Origin: Candidatus Desulfosporosinus nitrosoreducens
GTDB taxonomy: Bacteria; Bacillota; Desulfitobacteriia; Desulfitobacteriales; Desulfitobacteriaceae
DNA: 63,221 nucleotides
NCBI RefSeq assembly: GCF_030954495.1
Contig: NZ_JAVHUW010000028.1
Span: 1 to 63,221, forward strand
Direction of reading: 5' to 3'
The position numbers were made by a program, and so were the translations under genes. Shown here one piece after another: positions 25,500-35,509 of this stretch. A model generated the notes under the pieces. That model saw only the letters and a program-made list of their open reading frames with translations, was not told the DNA's origin and did no database searches. Positions within the stretch are counted from its first letter, which is position 1; every line of letters begins with the position of its first letter.

Positions 25500-25533
25500 A
25501 AGGGAAGGGCTAAATCTGTAGCTCTTCCCTTTT
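25500..25533 (+). terminator. Intrinsic terminator between ylbF-like gene and mutS
   Basis: AAGGGAAGGGCT (25500-25511) pairs with AGCTCTTCCCTT (25520-25531, one G-U) and TT follows. The U-run is short, so read-through into mutS is possible. Confidence 0.65.
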
Positions 25534-25585
25534 AGGATTTATGCCGTTTTAAGCAAAACGATGGGTAAGAGGGAGAGTACAAGGG

Positions 25586-28138
25586 ATGACTACCCCGATG
25601 ATGAAACAATATCAAGGAATTAAAGCTAAGGTGCCTGATGCGATACTCTTTTATCGGCTGGGTGATTTCTATGAGATGTTCGGAGACGATGCGGAATTAG
25701 CTGCTCCAATTTTACAGATAGCCTTGACAAGCCGGGATGCCGGCGAGGGTAAACGCATCCCTATGTGCGGTGTTCCCTATCATGCTCTGGAAAGCTATTT
25801 GATAAAACTGGTCAGCTCCGGCCATAAAGTAGCCATTTGTGAACAAGTTGAAGATCCTAAAATGACCAAGGGAATCGTCAAACGAGAGATTATTCGCATT
25901 GTTTCTCCCGGTACTTTAACCGAGTCGATTTCTGAACGCAGCAATCATTATTTAGCCAGTGTCTATTATGATGTTCAGTGGGGGCTGTCCTTTTTAGATT
26001 TATCGACAGGGGAATTTACAATTTTCCAAACCTCGGAAGCGGATGTCCTGTTCGCGGAGCTTGCGCGCATTAAGCCCGCTGAAATCTTGCTTCCCCCCGA
26101 GCTTATGAAGAAAACAAAGCAATGGAGCGGATATTTTTGTAGTCTTAGAGATCGTCAGTCCTATCACAGTTCGGTATTGCAGCAACACTTTCCTAATCAA
26201 GCGCCCTTACTTCAGGAGTTCCCCGCAGCGGCCTTAGCCGCCTCCGCTTTATGGGAGTATTTGCTGGAAACGATGCCGGGCGTGAATCCGTCCCACATCG
26301 TGGAGATAAAAACTTACCGCTCGGAACAATGGATGTTTTTGGACCAGTGGACCCGCCGCAACCTGGAACTTACCGAATCCTTAAGAGGTCAAGGCAAAAA
26401 AGGAACCCTGCTTTCCGTTCTCGATTCGACGCAAACGGCTTTGGGCGGGAGACTGCTGAAGCATTGGATTGACAGGCCGATGCTTTTGCCTGAAGCTATT
26501 GAGCAACGTTTAAATACGGTTGAAGCCTTAACGGCAGATTCTTTTTTTCGGCAAGACTTGATGAAGATCCTTGCCAAAGTTTATGATCTGGAGCGGTTAA
26601 TGGGAAAAGTTTCTTATGGTACGGCCAATGCTAAAGACTTGTTGTCTTTAGCCCAAACTTTGGGGCTCCTGCCGGAGCTTCGTTCCCTCTTAGCTTCCGG
26701 TACGGTGGAAATCCTGAAAGTCAAAATTCCTTTTTTGGAGGGACTTGATCCTTTAGTCGAGAAGCTTGTTAAGGCTATCAATCCTTCTCCACCCCTGTCC
26801 TTGCGTGACGGCAATCTCATCAAAACCGGTTATTCTCAAGAAGTGGATGAATTGCGTTCTATAGCCTCAGGCGGAAAAGAGTGGGTGGCCCGGCTGGAGA
26901 ACGCCGAACGCGAGAGAACCGGGATTCGCTCCTTAAAGATTGGCTATACTAAGGTTTTTGGCTATTATATAGAAATTACCCATTCTAATGCTCATCTGGT
27001 TCCGGCCGATTATTTGCGCAAACAGACTTTGTCCAACGCAGAGCGTTTTATCACACCGGATCTCAAGGATTATGAACAAAAAATACTAGGTGCGGAAGAA
27101 CGTCTGAAGGAACTGGAATACGAGCTGCTGCTGATACTTAGAGAAGACGTTCGCGCTCACACTCAAAGCATTCTCAGAGTCGCAGACATTCTGGCAGAAC
27201 TTGACGTATTTGTCAGTTTAGCTGAAGTTGCGGTGCGCAATCGCTATGTTCGTCCTCAAATTACAAGAGATGGAGAAATTTCTATCGTTGAAGGACGTCA
27301 TCCTGTCGTGGAAGAAATGCTGGAAGCCGGCGTCTTTGTACCCAATGACACTCAGCTGACCAGAGATCATCATTTGGCAATTATTACGGGCCCCAATATG
27401 GCAGGAAAGTCTACCTACATGCGTCAGGTTGCGCTCATTGTCCTGATGGCTCATATCGGCTCTTTTGTACCCGCTAAACAAGCGGCCATCAGTCTGGTTG
27501 ACCGGATTTTTACGCGCGTGGGAGCTTCTGATGACTTAGCGGCGGGACAAAGCACCTTTATGGTCGAAATGCATGAAGTGGCGCATATTTTGAAATATGC
27601 TACCCAAAACAGCTTGATTATCCTGGATGAGATTGGCCGGGGAACTGCGACCTTTGATGGTTTAAGCATTGCTTGGGCCGTCGCAGAATATCTGGTTCAG
27701 CGTCCCGACTTTACCCCTAAAACTCTTTTCGCAACCCATTATCACGAATTGACCCAGCTTCAGGACGATTTCCCCAGATTGTTTAACCTTCACGTCGGAG
27801 TGAAGGAACGAGGAGAGGACATAGTTTTTTTACATAAGATCCTGCCCGGCCGTGCAGACCGCAGCTACGGGATTCAAGTCGCGCGTTTGGCCGGCCTTCC
27901 TCAGGAGCTTCTTCAGCGGGCCAAAACCTTGCTGCTCGAATTAGAAACTGCCAAGCCGGTTCCTTCTTTAGAAGACTCTTCCCAGGTTGTAACTCAGTTT
28001 ACTCTTTTTGACGTTCCCCAGCCTCATCCGCTCTTGCAGGAAATTGCTCAACTCCAGCTGGAAGATATGACGGCACGCCAGGCGCTGCAATATCTCTTTG
28101 ACCTGCGGGATCGCCTGCAAGCAACTGAAGCTATGTAA
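25586..28138 (+). CDS. mutS: DNA mismatch repair protein MutS
   Basis: An 850-residue MutS1 protein of normal length. The mismatch-reading domain carries the FYRLGDFYEMF motif (~22-32, the Phe-x-Glu wedge). The connector, lever and clamp follow. The ABC-type ATPase has Walker A GPNMAGKST (~602), Walker B LIILDEIGRGT (~680) and the FATHYHEL segment (~719). It recognises mismatches and recruits MutL, encoded 3 kb downstream in the same direction. ATG 25586 follows AAGGG. Two unrelated genes (hydantoinase-like, deacetylase-like) separate mutS and mutL. Confidence 0.97.
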   Translation: MTTPMMKQYQGIKAKVPDAILFYRLGDFYEMFGDDAELAAPILQIALTSRDAGEGKRIPMCGVPYHALESYLIKLVSSGHKVAICEQVEDPKMTKGIVKREIIRIVSPGTLTESISERSNHYLASVYYDVQWGLSFLDLSTGEFTIFQTSEADVLFAELARIKPAEILLPPELMKKTKQWSGYFCSLRDRQSYHSSVLQQHFPNQAPLLQEFPAAALAASALWEYLLETMPGVNPSHIVEIKTYRSEQWMFLDQWTRRNLELTESLRGQGKKGTLLSVLDSTQTALGGRLLKHWIDRPMLLPEAIEQRLNTVEALTADSFFRQDLMKILAKVYDLERLMGKVSYGTANAKDLLSLAQTLGLLPELRSLLASGTVEILKVKIPFLEGLDPLVEKLVKAINPSPPLSLRDGNLIKTGYSQEVDELRSIASGGKEWVARLENAERERTGIRSLKIGYTKVFGYYIEITHSNAHLVPADYLRKQTLSNAERFITPDLKDYEQKILGAEERLKELEYELLLILREDVRAHTQSILRVADILAELDVFVSLAEVAVRNRYVRPQITRDGEISIVEGRHPVVEEMLEAGVFVPNDTQLTRDHHLAIITGPNMAGKSTYMRQVALIVLMAHIGSFVPAKQAAISLVDRIFTRVGASDDLAAGQSTFMVEMHEVAHILKYATQNSLIILDEIGRGTATFDGLSIAWAVAEYLVQRPDFTPKTLFATHYHELTQLQDDFPRLFNLHVGVKERGEDIVFLHKILPGRADRSYGIQVARLAGLPQELLQRAKTLLLELETAKPVPSLEDSSQVVTQFTLFDVPQPHPLLQEIAQLQLEDMTARQALQYLFDLRDRLQATEAM

Positions 28139-28229
28139 GGGAACTTAAGCCCGAAATTCAAGGTGAGCTCTCATCAGCGAGAGCGGAGCCGAAGTTCGCA
28201 CGCCGAGTATCGAATAAGGGGGGATAAAA

Positions 28230-29897
28230 ATGTCTTGTCGCGTAGGTATTGATGTGGGGGGGACCTATACAGACGCCGTATACGTCGATCATGGTCAAAT
28301 TCTACGGACGGCAAAAGTTCCTACTCGTGAGGAAAATTTAGTGGAAACGATTCTGGATGCCCTAAAAAACCTCTCTTTGGCTGGTGCCGCAACAATTGAT
28401 CAAATTACTGTGAGTACCACCCTTGTAACCAATGCCATTCTGCAAAAACGTTTGCCCGCAATTGACTTGTTGCTGTTTCCCGGACACGGTATGAGCTTAA
28501 GCGCCCTTCCTTGGCCGGTTGAGTACAGCGAGCTCTCCGGAGAAATGGATTTCCGCGGCCGAGAGGTTAGGGCGGCAGTTCCCAGTGAGTGGGATCAGCT
28601 TCCCTGGGTCAAACGTGCGCAAGAGCCGGAGTTTGTTGCTATTGTCGGGAAATTTTCTCATCGCAATAATCTCCATGAGACTCAGCTTGCCGCTTATCTC
28701 CAAAAGTCTTATCCCCATTGCCGGATTGCTCTGGGACATGAATGGGGCCAAACGAATTTCTATCGCCGCAGCTTAAGTACTTATCTCAATCTTGGAGTTA
28801 CAGGGCTGTACCGTCAATTTGCCCAACAGTTGCAAGCCGCCCTCTCGGACCTCAAGATTCAGGCTCCGATTTTAATTTTAAAGGCGGACGGCGGAATATT
28901 GCCCCTGACCAAGCTGCGGCCGATTGATTCCATTTATTCCGGTCCGGCGGCAAGCGTTCTGGCGGGGATGGCTCAGAGTGAACCTGCTGCTTCTGCGATC
29001 ATTGTAGATATCGGCGGGACAACGACGGATTTGGGGCTTATTCTCTCCGGGAACCCCTTACTCAGTTCACGCGGAGCCCAGATTGGTTTGTATTCGACTC
29101 TTGTGCGTTCGCTGGCTGTTCGTTCAATTCCGGTAGGGGGCGACTCGGTTGTTCGCCCATCAGAACAAGGCTTTGTTCTGGAAGGCTACCGTCTTGGTCC
29201 GGCTTATTGTCTCGGCGGGAAAGCCCTGACTCCGACGGATGCTCTGCGCTATCTTGAACTCATCGACTATGGCAGCAAGAGTCTGGCGGAAGAAGCTTTA
29301 GCTTCCATCCTGCCTCCTGAGCGGAGAACCCCTGAAGCTTGCCGGATACTGGCCGGCGAGATCATCGACACTGTTGTAGAGAGGATTTCAGAGGCTGTCG
29401 AATCCCTAAAACGGGAATGGCAGGAAGAACCTGCGTATAAAGTGTGGGAGGTTCTTCATCCCCATGAGGCCAAGACCTTTAAAACCCTGGTGAGCGGGGG
29501 CGGAGCCCTGGGTCTGACCAAAGCTTTAGAGAAACGCTTAGAGACTCCGGTGCAACTGGGAGTTTATCCGGAGGTTGCCAATGCCCTGGGTGCAGCTCTG
29601 GCCCGGCCCACTTTTGATTGTACCTTTCATATCGATACTTATATGAAGCGCTATCATGTTGAGGAGACGGGGGAACAAGGAAAGTGGCAGGGATCTTCCC
29701 GTCCTTATCGCGAGGTGGAAAGCTTTTTAGCTAATTTAGTGCAAAAACAGGCCGAGTATTTGGGGATAGAAATTCAGGATTTAGAACAGGAGCCCTATGA
29801 TTTCTTCCCTATCGTACAGAACTATCAGACAGTGGGCCAAGTTATCCGTGGAGCCGCTCATCTGCGGCCGGGAGTGATAGGGAGGGTTGTCAATTGA
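28230..29897 (+). CDS. Hydantoinase/oxoprolinase family protein
   Basis: A 555-residue ATP-dependent amidohydrolase-like protein. It opens with the ASKHA-type phosphate motif RVGIDVGGTYTDAVYVD (~4-20); a second nucleotide motif IIVDIGGTTTDLGLIL is at ~255, and VSGGGALGL at ~425. HyuA/OplA relatives cleave hydantoins or 5-oxoproline. This copy is shorter than typical HyuA (about 650-700 residues) and has no HyuB partner next to it, so the substrate is open. It overlaps the next gene by four bases. Its place between mutS and mutL is unrelated to repair as far as the sequence shows. Confidence 0.88.
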   Translation: MSCRVGIDVGGTYTDAVYVDHGQILRTAKVPTREENLVETILDALKNLSLAGAATIDQITVSTTLVTNAILQKRLPAIDLLLFPGHGMSLSALPWPVEYSELSGEMDFRGREVRAAVPSEWDQLPWVKRAQEPEFVAIVGKFSHRNNLHETQLAAYLQKSYPHCRIALGHEWGQTNFYRRSLSTYLNLGVTGLYRQFAQQLQAALSDLKIQAPILILKADGGILPLTKLRPIDSIYSGPAASVLAGMAQSEPAASAIIVDIGGTTTDLGLILSGNPLLSSRGAQIGLYSTLVRSLAVRSIPVGGDSVVRPSEQGFVLEGYRLGPAYCLGGKALTPTDALRYLELIDYGSKSLAEEALASILPPERRTPEACRILAGEIIDTVVERISEAVESLKREWQEEPAYKVWEVLHPHEAKTFKTLVSGGGALGLTKALEKRLETPVQLGVYPEVANALGAALARPTFDCTFHIDTYMKRYHVEETGEQGKWQGSSRPYREVESFLANLVQKQAEYLGIEIQDLEQEPYDFFPIVQNYQTVGQVIRGAAHLRPGVIGRVVN

Positions 29898-31219
29898 GCC
29901 GCACCGGAATATTATTTTTCCCTGCTTTCGATTGGTCCTTAGGGAGCTCTCATCCCGAACGGGAAGAACGCCTCCTTTACACACAGGAACAACTCTTTGA
30001 AGAAGGAATTCTTGATCTTCCGCAAATCAAGCAATTCACACCCCGTCTTGCTTCCTTGCCGGAGGTATTGCAAGCTCAAGCTTTATTTCCCACCCCTTTA
30101 ACCTACCCTGAGACGCTGGATGCTCACCTGGTTGCTGCCGGGAGTGCCGTTTTACTTGGTGAAGCGCGCCTGAAAGGTGAGATTAAGAATGGTTTCGTGC
30201 TTGTTCGGCCACCGGGACATCATTCAGGAGCGACTGTCTGGGGAAATCGCGGCTTCTGTACGTTAAACAACGAAGCAATCCTCGTGAATCAGTTAAGAGC
30301 ACGCTATGGAATTAAGAAAATTGCCATTGTCGATACGGACGTTCATCACGGAGATGGAAGTCAGGACATCTTTTATCATGATCCTAATGTTTTATTTATT
30401 TCCCTTCATCAGGATGGCCGCACTCTTTACCCAGGCAGCGGCTTCGTCAATGAGCAGGGAGGTCCTAATGCCTGGGGGCAAACCCTGAATATTCCCCTGC
30501 CTCCCGGCACAGGTGACGAAGGATACCACTATGTTTTGGAAACCTGGGTTTTGCCTCGTCTTCAAGCTTTTGCACCGGAATTAATCATTAACTCCGCCGG
30601 TCAAGACAATCATTTTACAGATCCTTTGGCCTCTATGAATCTCACGGCTTCAGGATATGGCCGGATTACGGAGCTGCTGAAACCGGATCTGGCTGTTTTG
30701 GAAGGCGGCTATTCCATTGAGGGTGCACTGCCCTTTGTTAATTTGGCTATCCTGCTCGCTTTAGCGGGCGAAGATTATCATCACGTTCAGGAACCTCAGA
30801 AGATAGGACGTTCGAGCTTGCCTTTAGAAACTTTGAAGCCTTATGTTGAGTCTTTGAAGAAGCAATATCAAACTATCAAACCAAACTTCACGCGTCAGAA
30901 TAAAAGGTTTTTCCCTTCAGGAAATTGGGTCCACATTCCTCATTCCGTCTTTTATGATACGGAAGGCTTCCAAGAGACCAGGCATGATTACGTGCGGGAA
31001 TGTGATAACTGTGCAGGAACGGTTTATATTGAAAGTCAGCGGTCTCATTCCCAAAAATCAGCCTTAGTTCGTATTCCCTTTCAAGCCTGTCCGGCCTGTG
31101 AACAGGCAGGCTATGATCTATGGGAGCATATTCAGCGGCAGAATGAGGATATTAAGAGTGCTCTGCTGCAAAATCAACTTCACAATCAACACGATGTTTG
31201 GCAGAGAAAGAAGGATTGA
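29894..31219 (+). CDS. Histone-deacetylase-family hydrolase with C-terminal Cys motifs
   Basis: A 441-residue protein. Residues ~1-300 are the arginase/deacetylase fold: RPPGHHSGATVWG (~97-109), IVDTDVHHGDGSQD (~143-156) with Asp and His zinc ligands, and AGQDNHFTDPL (~232) with the second Asp. Bacterial members deacetylate acetoin-related compounds, polyamines or acetyl-lysine. The last ~85 residues add CDNC and CPAC pairs, a probable zinc ribbon. TTG 29894 overlaps the preceding TGA in the four-base pattern TTGA, implying coupled translation with the hydantoinase-like protein, so the two may act on one substrate. Confidence 0.88.
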   Translation: MSRTGILFFPAFDWSLGSSHPEREERLLYTQEQLFEEGILDLPQIKQFTPRLASLPEVLQAQALFPTPLTYPETLDAHLVAAGSAVLLGEARLKGEIKNGFVLVRPPGHHSGATVWGNRGFCTLNNEAILVNQLRARYGIKKIAIVDTDVHHGDGSQDIFYHDPNVLFISLHQDGRTLYPGSGFVNEQGGPNAWGQTLNIPLPPGTGDEGYHYVLETWVLPRLQAFAPELIINSAGQDNHFTDPLASMNLTASGYGRITELLKPDLAVLEGGYSIEGALPFVNLAILLALAGEDYHHVQEPQKIGRSSLPLETLKPYVESLKKQYQTIKPNFTRQNKRFFPSGNWVHIPHSVFYDTEGFQETRHDYVRECDNCAGTVYIESQRSHSQKSALVRIPFQACPACEQAGYDLWEHIQRQNEDIKSALLQNQLHNQHDVWQRKKD

Positions 31220-31221
31220 GG

Positions 31222-33180
31222 TTGTCGTCAGTAATTCATATCCTTGATTCCCATTCTGCAAATCAGATCGCGGCAGGAGAAGTCGTAGAACGCCCCGTCT
31301 CTGTGGTCAAAGAGCTTGTAGAGAACGCTCTGGATGCCGGAGCAAAGCATATTGATATAGCCATTGAAGAGAACGGAGTCCCTCTGATCAGAGTGAGGGA
31401 TGACGGCAGAGGAATGGGTGCAGAGGATTTGCCCTTAGCAGTTCTCCGGCATGCGACGAGTAAAATTACCAGGATTCAGGACCTTGACCATTTGCAAACG
31501 CTCGGTTTTCGGGGAGAGGCTTTAGCCAGCATTGCTTCAGTTTCAACCCTGGAAATTACCTCTCGTCCCTCTGCGGAAATCTCCGGTTTGACCTTTACTC
31601 TTACAGGAGGGGAGCCCGGGCTGCTTCAGGAGGTGGGATGCCCCTCCGGAACATCCGTGACGGTCCGGAATCTTTTTTTCAATACCCCGGCGCGCCTGAA
31701 ATTCCTTAAATCAAAGGCTACAGAATTTGGCCTGATCAGTGATACGGTGGGTCGGCTTGCTCTCGCTCATCCCCAGATCGCCTTTTCTTTAGCCCATCCT
31801 GCGCAAGTCGTTTTACAAACTTCCGGCCGGGGAGATCTGAAGGAAACGATGGGAGCCGTTTTTGGACAGGGAATCGCTCGCCAGCTTATAGCCCTGGATG
31901 TGCAGAATCAAGACTGGAGGCTGACGGGCTTAATCAGTCCGCCGGAGTTGGTGCGGACAACAAAACAAGCCCAGACCTTTATGATTAACGGACGTGTCGT
32001 TCGCTCTTCCTTTCTCAGCAATGCCGTGGAAGAAGGATATCGCACCTTGATTCCCGTCAAGTTTCATCCCATTGTGGCTCTTCACTTGTACGGCCCTCCT
32101 TCAGATTATGACGTCAATGTTCATCCCACCAAAATGGATGTGAAATTTAAAAATGAATCGGACCTGTCTTCATTTATTAGCCGGACTATTTATCAAACGT
32201 TACTCAAGAGTAAACCGCTGCCTTCCTTTCATAGCCATTCTGAACCGGCCCTTAGGCCTAAACCAGATACTTCAGCTCCCTTTAATCCTTCCTATGATCC
32301 TCCCGTAAGCAGCGAAGGGGTGAAAGCGGGGGAGGTGCTGCGGGAAATAAAGAACGATGGTGAGTTCCTTCTGCCGCAAATTTCCCCGGAAACAGGAGAA
32401 AATAAGAGGACAGAGCCCTTAACTAAAGAACCGGTTCCTATCAATGAAGTAAAAGGCTCAAATCAGCAAATCAATCTTTTTCAGGGCCATCCCGCGACTC
32501 AGAAATCCAGGGATAACTCCGCAGAAGTTCCCAACCCTGGAAAGCAAGAAGAGCGCGTTTTCACTGAAACAGAAAATGAAGGGGAGTCTAAGGATATTCT
32601 CAGCTCTTTCTGGCCGATCGGACAGCTTTTCAACACCTATATTTTAGCAACAGACGGCAACGTTCTGCTGCTGATTGATCAACATGCCGCTCATGAGCGC
32701 ATTAACTATGAACGCATTTTATCTGAGTTCCAACAGAGGAAACAAGCAAGCCAGGCTCTCTTAATTCCAACCCCTATGGAATTTACCCTTCAAGAAGAAC
32801 AGGTGTTGCTTGAGTATCTCTGGATACTCTCGGAAATGGGATTTGTCCTCGAACAATTTGGCAGTCAGACCTATCTGCTGCGCGGAGTTCCTGTGCAAAC
32901 CGGGAATTTCCCTGCGGATCAGCTCCTGCGTCAATTTATTGAAGAGGTCTTGCAAAAAAATGCTACGCCAAGCTATGATAAGCTTTTAAAGGAATGGATT
33001 TATCTTTTAGCCTGCAAAGAGTCCATTAGGGCTCAAGATTCCCTGACTTTGTTGGAAATGGAACAATTAATTTCCCGCTTGCGTCAGACGGAGAATCCCT
33101 ATACCTGTCCTCATGGACGTCCTACAACGATCAAGATAACCCGTGCCGAGTTAGAGAAGCGTTTTTATCGGGTTTTATAA
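31222..33180 (+). CDS. mutL: DNA mismatch repair endonuclease MutL
   Basis: A 652-residue MutL. The GHKL ATPase motifs NQIAAGEVVERP, ELVENALDAGA and DDGRGM lie in the first ~75 residues, with TLGFRGEALASI at ~95. A long, poorly conserved Pro/Glu-rich linker spans ~340-460. The C-terminal domain has the endonuclease motif DQHAAHERINYE (~492) and ACKESIRA and CPHGRPT metal/clamp motifs, so strand nicking is retained as in bacteria without MutH. TTG 31222 is chosen because AAGGA sits six bases upstream. In-frame TTGs at 31198 and 31216 are possible but badly spaced. Confidence 0.96.
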   Translation: MSSVIHILDSHSANQIAAGEVVERPVSVVKELVENALDAGAKHIDIAIEENGVPLIRVRDDGRGMGAEDLPLAVLRHATSKITRIQDLDHLQTLGFRGEALASIASVSTLEITSRPSAEISGLTFTLTGGEPGLLQEVGCPSGTSVTVRNLFFNTPARLKFLKSKATEFGLISDTVGRLALAHPQIAFSLAHPAQVVLQTSGRGDLKETMGAVFGQGIARQLIALDVQNQDWRLTGLISPPELVRTTKQAQTFMINGRVVRSSFLSNAVEEGYRTLIPVKFHPIVALHLYGPPSDYDVNVHPTKMDVKFKNESDLSSFISRTIYQTLLKSKPLPSFHSHSEPALRPKPDTSAPFNPSYDPPVSSEGVKAGEVLREIKNDGEFLLPQISPETGENKRTEPLTKEPVPINEVKGSNQQINLFQGHPATQKSRDNSAEVPNPGKQEERVFTETENEGESKDILSSFWPIGQLFNTYILATDGNVLLLIDQHAAHERINYERILSEFQQRKQASQALLIPTPMEFTLQEEQVLLEYLWILSEMGFVLEQFGSQTYLLRGVPVQTGNFPADQLLRQFIEEVLQKNATPSYDKLLKEWIYLLACKESIRAQDSLTLLEMEQLISRLRQTENPYTCPHGRPTTIKITRAELEKRFYRVL

Positions 33181-33264
33181 AAAGTTTGAGGGCCTTGCGG
33201 AAAGGGTATACTATAATAGCTTGGGGAGATTGCCGAGTTTTTTTAAAAATTTAGCGGAGGGCGC

Positions 33265-34065
33265 ATGTTTAAAGACAGTCCGATTTTGTTAAAAGCTACT
33301 CAGCCTGATTTAGAACTTTGCGAAAAAATCCGCTGGTTTCGCCAACAACCCGGATGTAATTGGGCCGATAGACAGGATGCTTTAGGGACCTTGCCCGAAT
33401 TGAAAATCTCGAGACATGGGGTGAAGCTTATGCAAGGCCCTGAGAGCATTTCCTTCCATCCCAATATGGCTCTGATTCGGGCGATTAATATTTTGCGCGG
33501 TGCTGCGGATCGTTTTCTGACAGCAACCCAGTTAAGCTCCGGAGATATCCTTATTGATGCTACCTTGGGGTTCGGCTCCGATGCCCTTATCGCTGCGCTG
33601 GCTGTAGGAGAAGGGGGGAGGGTCCTGGGTCTGGAAAAATCTCCAATTTTAGCGGCACTTATTAAGGATGGGCTGCAGCATATCACTCAAGGCCGTTCCA
33701 AGGCCAACACTGAGCATAAAAAAAAGGCCTGGGAGGCTTTAGCGGAAGCCGCCAGCCGAATTGCAGTGTATTGGGCGGATCATAGCGAGTTTCTCCGCTC
33801 CATGGGCTCTAAATCCGTTGATGTCGTCTACTTTGATCCTATGTTTCGCTCTACTCTCCGCCAATCGGATTCCATCCAGCCTTTACACAAATGGTCCGAG
33901 CACAGTCCGTTAGCTCGTGAAACCGTGCTGGAGGCCTGCCGGACTGCCCGCAAAAGAGTAGTGCTTAAAGAACGCAAAAACAGCGGCGAGTTTGAACGCC
34001 TTGGCTTTAAAATATTATCTGGAGGACGATACAGTTCCATCGATTATGGTGTGATTCTTGTTTAA
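33265..34065 (+). CDS. Class I SAM-dependent methyltransferase, RsmJ-like
   Basis: A 266-residue Rossmann methyltransferase. The SAM-binding motif is DATLGFGSDALIAALAVG (~93-110), the acidic end of strand 2 is LGLEKSP (~120), and the catalytic motif VVYFDPMFR (~190). The DPM[FY] signature and overall layout resemble RsmJ (YhiQ), which methylates the exocyclic amine of 16S rRNA G1516 in E. coli; the first ~80 residues differ, so the target is inferred. The GCGGAGGG site precedes ATG 33265. It overlaps none of its neighbours and is probably co-transcribed with mutL and miaA. Confidence 0.82.
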   Translation: MFKDSPILLKATQPDLELCEKIRWFRQQPGCNWADRQDALGTLPELKISRHGVKLMQGPESISFHPNMALIRAINILRGAADRFLTATQLSSGDILIDATLGFGSDALIAALAVGEGGRVLGLEKSPILAALIKDGLQHITQGRSKANTEHKKKAWEALAEAASRIAVYWADHSEFLRSMGSKSVDVVYFDPMFRSTLRQSDSIQPLHKWSEHSPLARETVLEACRTARKRVVLKERKNSGEFERLGFKILSGGRYSSIDYGVILV

Positions 34066-34078
34066 TGGGGGAGTTGTC

Positions 34079-35020
34079 GTGTTACCACTTATTGTGATTA
34101 TTGGACCAACCGGCATAGGCAAATCTTCCTTGGGTTTGGCCTTGGCCCAGCAAATCGATGGAGAAATAATTTCCGGAGACTCTGTTCAGGTTTATCAGAA
34201 GCTCGATATCGGTTCGGCAAAACCAACTGCCCAGGAGCTTCAACTTGTTCCCCATCATTTGATTGACTGCTTAGATCCTAAAGAACCTTTTACGGTAGCG
34301 CAATTCAAGGATTTAGCGACCTCCCGGATAGAGGAAATACGCGGCCGGGGTCATGTTCCGATTGTGGTCGGGGGGACGGGTCTATATGTTCGCTCTTTGC
34401 TCGATCCTTATGATTTCTCTGAACATGGTTCAGAGCAAATACGTTTAAAATGGCAAGAATATGCCCTGAGTCAGGGAAAGCCGGCGCTTCATGAAGCTCT
34501 GGAACAACGTGATCCGGAAACCGCCCGGATGTTGCATCCGAATAACGTCCAGCGAATTATTCGTGCCTTAGAAGTTTATGAGTTGACAGGCCAGCCTTTT
34601 TCCAGTCAGCGTCAATTTAAGGACGACGAATATCAGCCTCTGGGCCCAGCGGTTCTCTATATTGGGCTGACGGCTCCTCGCCAGGTAATTTATGAGCGAA
34701 TCAACCGCCGCTGTGAGATTATGCTGGAAGAGGGATTGCTGGAAGAGACTCTTAATCTGCTTGAAATGGGCTACTCCTCAACGTTGAAGCCGATGCAAAG
34801 TATTGGGTATCGCCACGCTCTCTGGTGTTTAAAAGGACTCGTTACTAAAGCGGAAATGCTGCGTCTCCTGCAAAGGGATACCCGTCATTTTGCCAAACGG
34901 CAGTTAACCTGGTTCCGGCGCGATCCCAGAATTTGCTGGTATGATATTGCAGAGGGATTAGAACCGGTTCTCAAAGTACTAATCCGGACTTGCAGAGCCC
35001 TTCAAACTCGTGTAGAATAG
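34079..35020 (+). CDS. miaA: tRNA dimethylallyltransferase MiaA
   Basis: A 313-residue enzyme transferring the dimethylallyl group of DMAPP to A37 of tRNAs. It carries the P-loop GPTGIGKSSLG (~8-18), the SGDSVQVYQKLDIGSAKP segment (~35-52), GGTGLYVRSLL (~98) and the C-terminal PMQSIGYRH and RQLTWFRRD motifs. GTG 34079 is chosen because GGGGGAG lies directly upstream; a TTG at 34058 would overlap the methyltransferase gene and lacks a site. Together with MiaB at 23657 it makes ms2i6A37. hfq follows, as in many bacteria. Confidence 0.96.
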   Translation: MLPLIVIIGPTGIGKSSLGLALAQQIDGEIISGDSVQVYQKLDIGSAKPTAQELQLVPHHLIDCLDPKEPFTVAQFKDLATSRIEEIRGRGHVPIVVGGTGLYVRSLLDPYDFSEHGSEQIRLKWQEYALSQGKPALHEALEQRDPETARMLHPNNVQRIIRALEVYELTGQPFSSQRQFKDDEYQPLGPAVLYIGLTAPRQVIYERINRRCEIMLEEGLLEETLNLLEMGYSSTLKPMQSIGYRHALWCLKGLVTKAEMLRLLQRDTRHFAKRQLTWFRRDPRICWYDIAEGLEPVLKVLIRTCRALQTRVE

Positions 35021-35055
35021 ATTGCGTAGAAATATAAGGTGATGGAGGGAAATAT

Positions 35056-35295
35056 ATGAATAAATCGCCCATCAATTTACAAGACACCTTTTTAAATCAA
35101 GTACGCAAGGAAAACCTTCCAGTGACCATTTACTTGGTTAACGGATTTCAACTAAAAGGACTTATCAAAGGTTTTGATAATTTCACAGTTGTGATTGAAT
35201 TCGAAGGTCGACAACAGATGGTCTATAAACATGCCATCTCCACAGTAATGCCTATACGGCCGATTAATTTAGCAACGGCTAGCCCTGTAGAGTAA
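35056..35295 (+). CDS. hfq: RNA chaperone Hfq
   Basis: A 79-residue Sm-like protein: Sm1 covers [20 protein letters not shown] to about residue 45, and Sm2 is the [14 protein letters not shown] segment (~56-69), with the proximal-face YKHA motif. It forms hexamers binding small RNAs and U-rich or A-rich tails. The C-terminus is short, as in Firmicutes. ATG 35056 follows TGGAGGG. It ends the mutL-miaA-hfq run with a terminator. Confidence 0.96.
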   Translation: MNKSPINLQDTFLNQVRKENLPVTIYLVNGFQLKGLIKGFDNFTVVIEFEGRQQMVYKHAISTVMPIRPINLATASPVE

Positions 35296-35341
35296 ATGAC
35301 TACACATTCTTAAAGCTTTTTTGGAGTATCTGATTTTGACG

Positions 35342-35380
35342 AAAAGGACTAAGTTTGGACAAGCGAACTTAGTTCTTTTT
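35342..35380 (+). terminator. Intrinsic terminator after hfq
   Basis: AAAAGGACTAAGTT (35342-35355) pairs with AACTTAGTTCTTTT (35366-35379) with one G-U pair, and one further T follows. Confidence 0.88.
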
Positions 35381-35509
35381 ATACTGTCAGAAAACGTAAG
35401 GTTTTTTCGGGCAGTGGCTAAATTTTCTTTACTTGAATTCAATTCTTAATTATGATATCCTAATTTTATATGTGTTTATAAGGTGAAAGAAAGGAACGTA
35501 AGTCCAACT

